14,315 bases of DNA from the NCBI GenBank assembly GCA_010015675.1, contig ML976984.1, positions 1,156,389-1,170,703 on the forward strand. Direction: 5' to 3'. Shown in pieces: positions 8,740 through 14,315 of this stretch. Under the pieces are notes generated by a model. The model searched no databases and was not told the origin of the DNA. It worked only from the letters and a program-made list of their open reading frames with translations. Origin of the DNA: Byssothecium circinans. Its lineage: Eukaryota > Ascomycota > Dothideomycetes > Pleosporales > Massarinaceae. Every line of letters begins with the position of its first letter. The stretch's first letter is position 1. Both the position numbers and the translations under genes were made by a program.

Positions 8740-9040
8740 TGCTGTATCTCACTATGCTACCTATCTCCTACATGTTAAGCTTAAGGGTATTAGGCGGTAT
8801 AAGGCATGACTACTAGCGTTAAATAGATATTATCTACAAAGTATAGCTTTCTATACTACTCAATTTGAGGAGTTATGATAGACTAGAACACGGAACGTTT
8901 CTAGCATACTAGCTAGGATAGGTAGCTTAACTATCTGAATGAAAAAGCTTTATTGCGTAACTACTCTTCTTCTCTACCCTAAGTAATAAATCGCTCCGCA
9001 AATTCTAATTCCCGTTTACGAAAATTAGAAGGATCTTATA
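8740..9040. other. Non-coding junction between the H3-like relic and the pogo-type block
   Basis: No frame of interest. Two small hairpins are visible: AGTATAG-CTTT-CTATACT around 8839-8856, and TTCTAATT / AATTAGAA (9003-9010 with 9023-9030). The sequence from 9041 onward matches the pogo-type element; nothing before it does. Confidence 0.5.
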
Positions 9041-9986
9041 TTCTTATATTATACCTAGCCTTATTATAGTTACTATAGTAGTAAATACTTAGTTATTATA
9101 CTTTACTTTTACTTTCTACCTTTACCCTCTTATAGTTCTAAATAGTTCTTAATAGTTTAGAACTATTTTAGTCTACTATAAGACTATACTCTATAGTGCT
9201 ACCCTTTTAAATATACTTATACTTATATATTTTATACTTAGTTATTACCTTAAGTTACTTTTTAAGCTCTTTAATACGTAACTTTATAAGTGTAATACTA
9301 TATAGTACTAACTTAGCACCTTTAATAAGCTATAAAAGGCTACCCTACGCTATTTATAGTAACTAAGTAATAGAATTACGTATAAACTTTAACTATAAGC
9401 TAAATTCGCGTATATTACTTAGAGTCCTTAATAGCTATAGCGTCTCTAGTAGTAGGGGTCCTAGTAGGGTATATATATATATATATATATTAAAGTAATT
9501 AAGTACTATTTACGCGTTTAGAGGGACTAGCTCTATTATCTTAAAAGCCTTTTAATAGTTCTAAACTATAAATATACTTAAAAATATATCTTTAAAGGCT
9601 AGTAGGAACACTTCCTTATTAATATAAAAGATATATTTCTATACTAAGCCTTAAATAATCTTAGAGTACTTATACTTAAGTAGTAAGAATAACACTATAT
9701 TAAGTAGCTAGAGGATATATAATAAGTATAGTAGTATATAAAGTATAAGGATCTTATTATTATAATAATAATCCTTAAAATCTTAATTTAAGTAGCTTTT
9801 ATAGCTATCTAAAATTAGTAACTAATAGATACTAATAGTTCTTACCTTTATATACGCGTTAAAGTACTGTAACTATATAAGACTAAGCTTATTATTTATT
9901 TATCTATTCTTTAAGACTAAGAGCTTCTAATTATATAATATATTAGCTTCCTAGTACTATAAAGAAATATAGACGCATCTTTTATA
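9041..9986 (-). pseudogene. E0 transposase fragment (pogo/Fot1, DDE)
   Basis: C-terminal part of the same transposase as in E1. The second catalytic Asp codon survives (9809-9807, GAT). The third is AAT (9701-9699, Asp to Asn), 36 codons downstream as in the other copies. The first Asp lies beyond the E1 insertion and is not present. Many TAA/TAG stops interrupt it, and nearly every CpG seen in E1 has been lost here. Confidence 0.75.
9470..9491. repeat. (TA)11 tract inside E0
   Basis: An uninterrupted TA run. The matching part of E1 (about 10591-10607) is GTGCGTATACATATAT-like, so RIP transitions probably produced much of the run. Confidence 0.8.
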
Positions 9987-9988
9987 TA

Positions 9989-10051
9989 ACGTATTCTACC
10001 ATTGAACCGCCTACACTATCAAACCGCTCACGATTCCTTGGTAACACTAAC
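9989..10051 (+). repeat. E1 left terminal inverted repeat (63 bp)
   Basis: Starts ACGTATTCTAC and contains two related 17-bp units (ATTGAACCGCCTACACT and ATCAAACCGCTCACGAT). It is the inverse of 11786-11848 apart from transitions. Confidence 0.85.
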
Positions 10052-11767
10052 TTACTTAACTGCATCATTATTATCGTCCACATCGCTATCTGAAAATATA
10101 TACTAAGTACTAGCCTCCAACTTAAAAGAACCCTCTTTATTAGCTTGATAAGTTTTCGCGTTATGCCTAGTCTTACCGCAGTTGCCACAGCGCTAAACAC
10201 CTAGTTGTCGCGGTTGTCGCACCTTGCCCTCACCCTTCACCCTCACCTTTTTATAGTTTTAAACTGTTCCTAATAGTTTAGAACTATTCTAGTCTGCTGT
10301 AGGACTATACTCTATAGTACCACCCTTCTAAATATACTTACGCTTGCGTATTTTACGCTTAGTTATTATCTTAAGTTGCTTTTTAAGGTCTTTAATGCGT
10401 GACTTTATAAGCGCAGTACTATGCAGCACTAACTTAGCACCTTTGACGAGCTGCGAAAGCTCACCCTGCGCCGTCTGTGGTGATCAAGTAATAGAATTAC
10501 GTATAAACTTTAACTAAAAGCTAAATTCGCGTGTATTACTTAGAGTCCTTAATAGCCATAGCGTCTCTAGTAGTAGGGGTCCTAGTAGAGTGCGTATACA
10601 TATATTAAGGTAATTAAGCACCACCTGCGTGTTTAGAGGGACTAGCCCTGTTGCCTTAAAAGCCTTTTAATAGTTCTAAACCATAAATACGCTTAAAAAC
10701 GCGTCTTTAAAGGCTAGTAGGAACGCTTCCTTATAAATGTAAAAAACGCGCTATTGCACTAAGCCCTAAACGATCTTAGAGTACTTACGCTTAAGCGGCG
10801 AGAATAATACCACATCAAGCGGCTGGAGGATGTGTGATAAGTACGGTAGCATATAGAGCATAAGGATTTTATTATTTTAATAATAATCCTTGAAATCTTG
10901 ATTTAGGTGGCTTTCGTGACTATCTAAAATTAGCAACTAATAGACGCCGACAGTTCTCACCTTTGTATGCACGTTAAAGTGCTTTAACTACGCGAGACTA
11001 AGCTTATTAGTCGTCTATCTATTCTCTAAGACTAAGAGCTTCTAATTACGTAGTATATTAGCTTCCTAGTACTATAAAGAGATATAGACGCGTCCTTTAT
11101 ATATAATAAATAGTAGGGTAAATGTACTATTTAAATATATACTCTAGATATCTATTACCTACTCTTTATTACCTAGCTAAACTATTGTAGGCCTTACTTA
11201 CTTCTCTAAGCTAGTAACTACTTTTATAGAGCTAATAATACCTATCTAAAAGCTAGTTTTATTAAAGTTATGTATATTATTATTATGTATGCTGTACTTT
11301 ACTTTAGTGTCCTACATAAGCTTAAACTACGTGCTAACTACCTTAGGATCTTTCTATTTTGCCCTCTAATAGTCCTTTAAATAGTTCTAAACTATTTATA
11401 ACTATTCTAAATGGTTTATAAACTATGCTACCTAGTTAATACCCACGTTCTTACTACCCCGCTCGCGTAATAGTTTATTCGCTATATCTGATACTTCGCC
11501 CAACGTAGGCGCGAATCCTTGCGAATTAAGGTTAAGGATGTATCAGATAAGTGTCTCCTGCTTAGTTAGGGACAGTTTTGAACGGTTTAGTACTGTTTCT
11601 AGTTAAAAAGGTATTCCTCTAGCGCGTTTAGTAAGGACACGAGGCTTGACGTTAAAGGCTGCAGCAGCGCTTCAATAGCTTTCAAATTAGCCTCTATTAT
11701 ATGCGTTAAGGGCAAGCTATAGTCTACCTTCGTGTTGCAGTCGTTCAGACCTTTATTGTTAAGGCAT
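10052..11767 (-). pseudogene. E1 transposase, Fot1/pogo type (DDE_1, DD35D), RIP-inactivated
   Basis: Cut-and-paste transposase relic of 571 codons in one frame from the ATG at 11767-11765. The N-terminus has a psq-type helix-turn-helix (LALNAYNRG ... SAAAAFNVKPRVLTKR, about residues 20-50). A Tc5/CENP-B-like binding region follows (SKLSLTKQE ... GFAPTLGEVSDIANKLL). In the catalytic domain, Asp1 in the NFNKTSF motif at residue 169 is Asn (11263-11261, AAT). Asp2 (residue 282, LLILD, 10924-10922) and Asp3 (residue 318, LQPLDV, 10816-10814) survive, with 35 residues between them. Near the C-terminus is a CCHC-like zinc knuckle (CGNCGKT-x-HNAKTY from residue 527, last Cys now Tyr). Codons 3 and 5 are already stops. 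Open frames at 11599-11799 and 9982-10200 are shadows of this gene. Confidence 0.9.
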
Positions 11768-11785
11768 TTTCGCATTAAAGATGGA

Positions 11786-11848
11786 GTTAGTGTTGCCAAG
11801 GAATCATAAGTAGTTTGATAGTGTAGGCGGTTCGATAGTAGAATACGT
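11786..11848 (-). repeat. E1 right terminal inverted repeat (63 bp)
   Basis: Ends GTAGAATACGT. It has the same two-unit subterminal structure as the left repeat, with RIP-type changes such as CATAAGTAG for a CGTGAGCGG-like segment. Confidence 0.85.
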
Positions 11849-11873
11849 TATAATAAATAGTAAGGTAAATATA
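11849..11873. other. 25-bp spacer between E1 and E2: leftover of E0 plus target duplications
   Basis: The first TA (11849-11850) is the E1 target duplication and the last TA (11872-11873) borders E2. The bases between (TAATAAATAGTAAGGTAAA) match the continuation of the element as seen in E1 near 11103-11121, so the spacer is a surviving piece of E0. Confidence 0.75.
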
Positions 11874-11953
11874 ATGTATTCTACTATTGAACTACCTACA
11901 CTATTGAACCGCCTACACTATCAAACCGCTCATGATTCCTTGGCAACACTAAC
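11874..11953 (+). repeat. E2 left terminal repeat with three 17-bp subunits
   Basis: Subunits begin at about 11885, 11902 and 11919 (CTATTGAACTACCTACA, CTATTGAACCGCCTACA, CTATCAAACCGCTCATG). All other ends in this window have two, which explains the 80-bp versus 63-bp length. Confidence 0.8.
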
Positions 11954-11971
11954 TCTATCTTCAACGCGAAA

Positions 11972-13667
11972 ATGCCTTAACAACAAAGGTCTAAATGACT
12001 GCAACACGAAGGTAGACTATAGCTTACCCTTAACGCATATAATAGAGGCTAATTTAAAAGCTATTAAAGCGCTGCTATAGCCTTTAACGTTAAGCCTCAT
12101 GTCCTTACTAAACGCGCTAGAGGAATACCTTTTTAACTAGAAATAGTACTAAACCATTCAAAACTATCTCTAACTAAGTAGGAGACACTTATCTAATATA
12201 TCCTTAACCTTAATTTGCGAGGATTTGCGTCTACGTTAGGCGAAGTATTAGATATGGCGAATAAACTATTGCACAAGTAAGGTAGTAAGAATGTAGGCAT
12301 TAACTAAATAGTACAGTTTATAAACTATTTAAAATAGTTATAAATAGTTTAGAACTATTTAAAGGACTATTAGAGGGTAAAATAGGAAGATCCTAAAGTA
12401 ATTAGCGCATAGTTTAAGCTTATGCAGGATACTAAAGTAAAGTATAGCGTATATAATAATAATATATATAACTTTAATAAAACTAGCTTTTAGATAGGTG
12501 TTATTAGCTCTATGAAAGTAGTTACTAGCTTAGAGAAGTAAGTAAGGCCTACAATAGTTTAGCTAGGTAATAAAGAGTAGGTAATAGATATCTAGAGTAT
12601 ATATTTAAATAGTACATTTACCCTACTATTTATTATATATAAAGGACGCGTCTATATCTCTTTATAGTACTAGGAAGCTAATATACCACGCAATTAGAAG
12701 CTCTTAGTCTTAGAAAATAGATAAACGACTAATAAGCTTAGTCTCACGTAGTTAAAGCACTTTAACGCGTATATAAAGGCGAGAACTATCAGCGTCTATT
12801 AGTTGCTAATTTTAGATAGGCACGAAAGCTACCTAAATTAAGATTTTAAGGATTATTGTTAAGATAATAAGATCCTTACGCTCTATATACTACTGCACTT
12901 GTCACACATCCTCCAGCCGCTTAATATAGTGTTATTCTCGCCGCTTAAGCGCAAGTACTCTAAGATCATTTAGGGCTTAGCGCAATAGCGCGTCTTTTAT
13001 ATTAATAAAGAAGCGTTCCTACCAGCCTTTAAAAACGCGTTTTTAAGCGTATTTATAGTTCAGAACTATTAAAAAGCCTTTAAGGCAATAGGGCTAGTCC
13101 CTTTAAACGTGCAGGTAGTACTTAATTACCTTAATATACGTATACGTACCCTACTAGGACCTCTACTACTAGAGACGCTATAGCTATTAAGGACTCTAAG
13201 TAATACACGCGAATTTAGCCCTTAGTTAAAGTTTATACGTGATTCTATTACTCAATTACTACGGACGGCGCAGGGTAGGCTTTTGTAGCTTATTAAAGAT
13301 GCTAAGTTAGTGCTACATAGTACTACGCTTATAAAGTCGCGTATTAAAGACCTTAAAAAGCAACTTAAGGTGATAACTAAGCGTAAAATACGTAAGCATA
13401 AGTATATTTAGAAGGGTGGTACTATAGAGTATAGTCCTATAATAGACTAGAATAGTTTAGAACTATAAAAGGGTAAGAGTAAAGAGTAAGGGCAAGGTAT
13501 GATAACTACAATAACTAGGTGTTTAGTGCTGTGGTAACTGCGGTAAGACTAGGTATAATATAAGAACTTATTAAGCTAATAAAGAGGGTTCTTCTAAGTT
13601 AGAGGCTAGTACTTAGTATATATTTTTAGATAGTAATGCGGACGATAATAATGATACAGTTAAGTAA
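11972..13667 (+). pseudogene. E2 transposase, Fot1/pogo type (DD35D), RIP-inactivated and frameshifted
   Basis: Same protein as in E1. Start ATG at 11972, encoding MP-x-QQR-like residues. Asp1 is Asn (12476-12478), Asp2 is kept (12815-12817, LLILD) and Asp3 is Asn (12923-12925, LQPLN). Spacing between the three sites is identical to E1 (339 and 108 nt). A 20-nt deletion near 13455 shifts the frame before the zinc knuckle (C codon at 13530-13532), which continues in another frame to the TAA at 13665-13667. The 68-codon open frame at 11874-12080 is a shadow that starts inside the terminal repeat. Confidence 0.88.
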
Positions 13668-13730
13668 GTTAGTGTTGCTAAGGAATCGTGAGCGGTTCAA
13701 TAGTGTAAGCGGTTCAATAGTAGAATACGT
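13668..13730 (-). repeat. E2 right terminal inverted repeat (63 bp)
   Basis: Inverse of the left end, ending GTAGAATACGT, with two subunits (CGTGAGCGGTTCAATAG and TGTAAGCGGTTCAATAG). It begins right after the transposase stop. Confidence 0.85.
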
Positions 13731-13732
13731 TA

Positions 13733-14315
13733 TATTATATAGAAAAATTCTAAATAAGAGAAAAGGGAGATCTATTTAGTACCTGCCTTATTAAATATTA
13801 AGTTATCCTTTCCCTTTTTTTCTTTCTTTAATAAAGGAGATACTCTAGGACTTTTAGCTTTCTTTTTTTTACTAATTAGGCTCTACGTAAAAGCTATAAC
13901 GTAAAGCACTATTAAGATAGCTATACTATTAAAATAGCTACTTTTGCTTAGCATAGGTAATATCTTAATAATAAAGCTAAACCTTAATATTTTCTTTTAA
14001 AATTTTAAACCTAGATAGATATATATATATACTAATAGCTATTAAATTCTTATAGCCTTAGCTTACGTAATAAAATAGTTATTAGCTAATATAGTACTAG
14101 TACATTATAAATAAGATAGGTATAAGGCACCTAAGACTAGATAACGTAGCGCTAAGAGTATTAAGCCTCTAAGAAGGTAACATAAGAGCGTATAAGGTAA
14201 GATTAAGTTAGTAGTTATATAATATTAATCTTACTAAGATTATTAATCTAAAGAGATTAGGGTTATATAAAAAAGTAGGAGTAATCTTACTAAGAATACT
14301 AATCTCTAGAGATTA
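13733..14315. other. AT-rich anonymous right flank
   Basis: No gene frame is seen. There are T-rich runs (about 13808-13830, 13860-13870) and a short (TA)n near 14021-14031. It resembles neither E0 nor the Helitron. Confidence 0.5.
14226..14315. repeat. Direct repeat with 56-bp offset, each unit partly palindromic
   Basis: TAATCTTACTAAGA followed by ...CTAATCT...AGAGATTA occurs from 14226 and again from 14282. The second unit ends in the perfect 16-bp palindrome TAATCTCTAGAGATTA (14300-14315). The array may continue beyond the window. Confidence 0.6.

Larger units (their letters stand above)
9041..9988 (-). mobile_element. E0: truncated, heavily RIP-mutated Fot1/pogo-type transposon
   Basis: Co-linear with 10153-11108 of E1, covering the C-terminal half of the transposase on the minus strand. 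It lacks the approximately 164 bp that would carry the terminal inverted repeat on this side. At 9988 it is interrupted by E1 within TTTATATA, and it resumes at 11851 with TAATAAATAGTAAGGTAAAT. It is the most AT-rich of the three copies. Confidence 0.85.
9989..11848 (-). mobile_element. E1: full-length Fot1/pogo-type transposon (1,860 bp) inserted in E0
   Basis: Bounded by 63-bp terminal inverted repeats (9989-10051 and 11786-11848) that start ACGTATTCTA, with TA on both sides (9987-9988, 11849-11850). Taking out E1 and one TA rejoins E0 to a sequence that matches the uninterrupted equivalent in E1 at 11093-11117. It carries one transposase relic reading right to left. Confidence 0.9.
9989..13730. 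repeat. 3.7-kb head-to-head palindrome formed by E1 and E2
   Basis: The E1 (minus) and E2 (plus) arms are inverted copies around a 25-bp centre at 11849-11873. They differ mainly by transitions, one 17-bp unit and one 20-bp deletion. Confidence 0.9.
11874..13730 (+). mobile_element. E2: full-length Fot1/pogo-type transposon (1,857 bp), inverted relative to E1
   Basis: Terminal inverted repeats lie at 11874-11953 (80 bp, one extra 17-bp unit) and 13668-13730 (63 bp), flanked by TA (11872-11873, 13731-13732). It carries the same transposase relic as E1 on the other strand, with a private 20-bp deletion near 13455. Sequence right of 13732 does not match E0. Confidence 0.9.

Noticed and set aside
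8627..8809. 60-codon open frame on the plus strand
   Set aside because: It is out of frame with the H3-like exon 4; the frame that encodes GKRVTIQAKDV at the same place is the real one.
8838..9059. Small hairpins near CTAG as an alternative Helitron 3' end beyond the H3 relic
   Set aside because: Stems are short and AT-rich or far from a CTRR end; the 7437-7471 structure fits better.
9982..10200. 72-codon open frame on the minus strand
   Set aside because: A shifted frame over the transposase C-terminus and terminal repeat; the correct frame shows the zinc knuckle and Asp-rich end.
11599..12080. Apparent shared N-terminal protein and frameshift in E1 and E2 (frames reading LNNKGLNDCNTK)
   Set aside because: The ATG at 11972 (E2) and 11767 (E1) opens a frame that runs through both helix-turn-helix regions and the DDE domain without any shift, so these open stretches are shadows.
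1..14315. tRNA, rRNA or CRISPR array
   Set aside because: No cloverleaf, conserved rRNA stretch or regularly spaced repeat-spacer pattern was seen; the dyads are irregularly spaced and occur on both strands.

Overview
The window is gene-dead, transposon-rich DNA typical of a filamentous ascomycete (Pezizomycotina) that performs repeat-induced point mutation (RIP). It is AT-rich, overloaded with TpA, and its old coding frames are broken mainly by TAG/TAA where CAG, CAA or TGG would be expected. His, Cys, Gly and Asp codons of known motifs have turned into Tyr, Tyr, Arg/Ser and Asn by C-to-T or G-to-A changes. Short introns of 48-61 nt with GTAAGT-like donors, CTAAC branch sites and TAG acceptors also fit a filamentous fungus. 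I see no intact gene. Every coding call is a pseudogene read through RIP stops.

Left part (1 to about 9,040). A three-exon Helitron replicase-helicase relic (445-5346, +) carries a DUF6570-like zinc region, a Helitron_like_N/HUH Rep domain and a Pif1-type helicase. It converges on an unrecognised multi-exon relic (7176-5505, -). A 9-bp hairpin followed by CTAG at 7437-7471 could be the Helitron 3' end. A divergent, partly pyrimidine-rich region then leads to a four-exon relic of a divergent histone H3 with a tail of about 90 residues and an enlarged loop 1 (7993-8739, +).

The most unusual signal is a short dyad, GTATTAG-N4-6-GTATTAG. It occurs at least 14 times in 294-8,099, with further variants, in both orientations and in all three relic genes. 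Most of the introns I could place by reading-frame continuity contain it, and several of those share one 48-49 nt layout. This looks like a family of introner-like elements. The dyad is absent from the transposons to the right.

Right part (9,041-13,730). Three copies of one Fot1/pogo-type DNA transposon (DD35D transposase with a C-terminal zinc knuckle, TA target duplication, 63-bp terminal inverted repeats) are stacked. E0 is the oldest and is truncated. E1 (9989-11848, -) sits inside E0 with a visible TA duplication. E2 (11874-13730, +) lies 25 bp beyond in the opposite orientation, so E1 and E2 form a palindrome of about 3.7 kb. The last 585 bp are anonymous AT-rich DNA ending in a short direct repeat.

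Domain and family names come from reading translated motifs by eye. No database search was possible.
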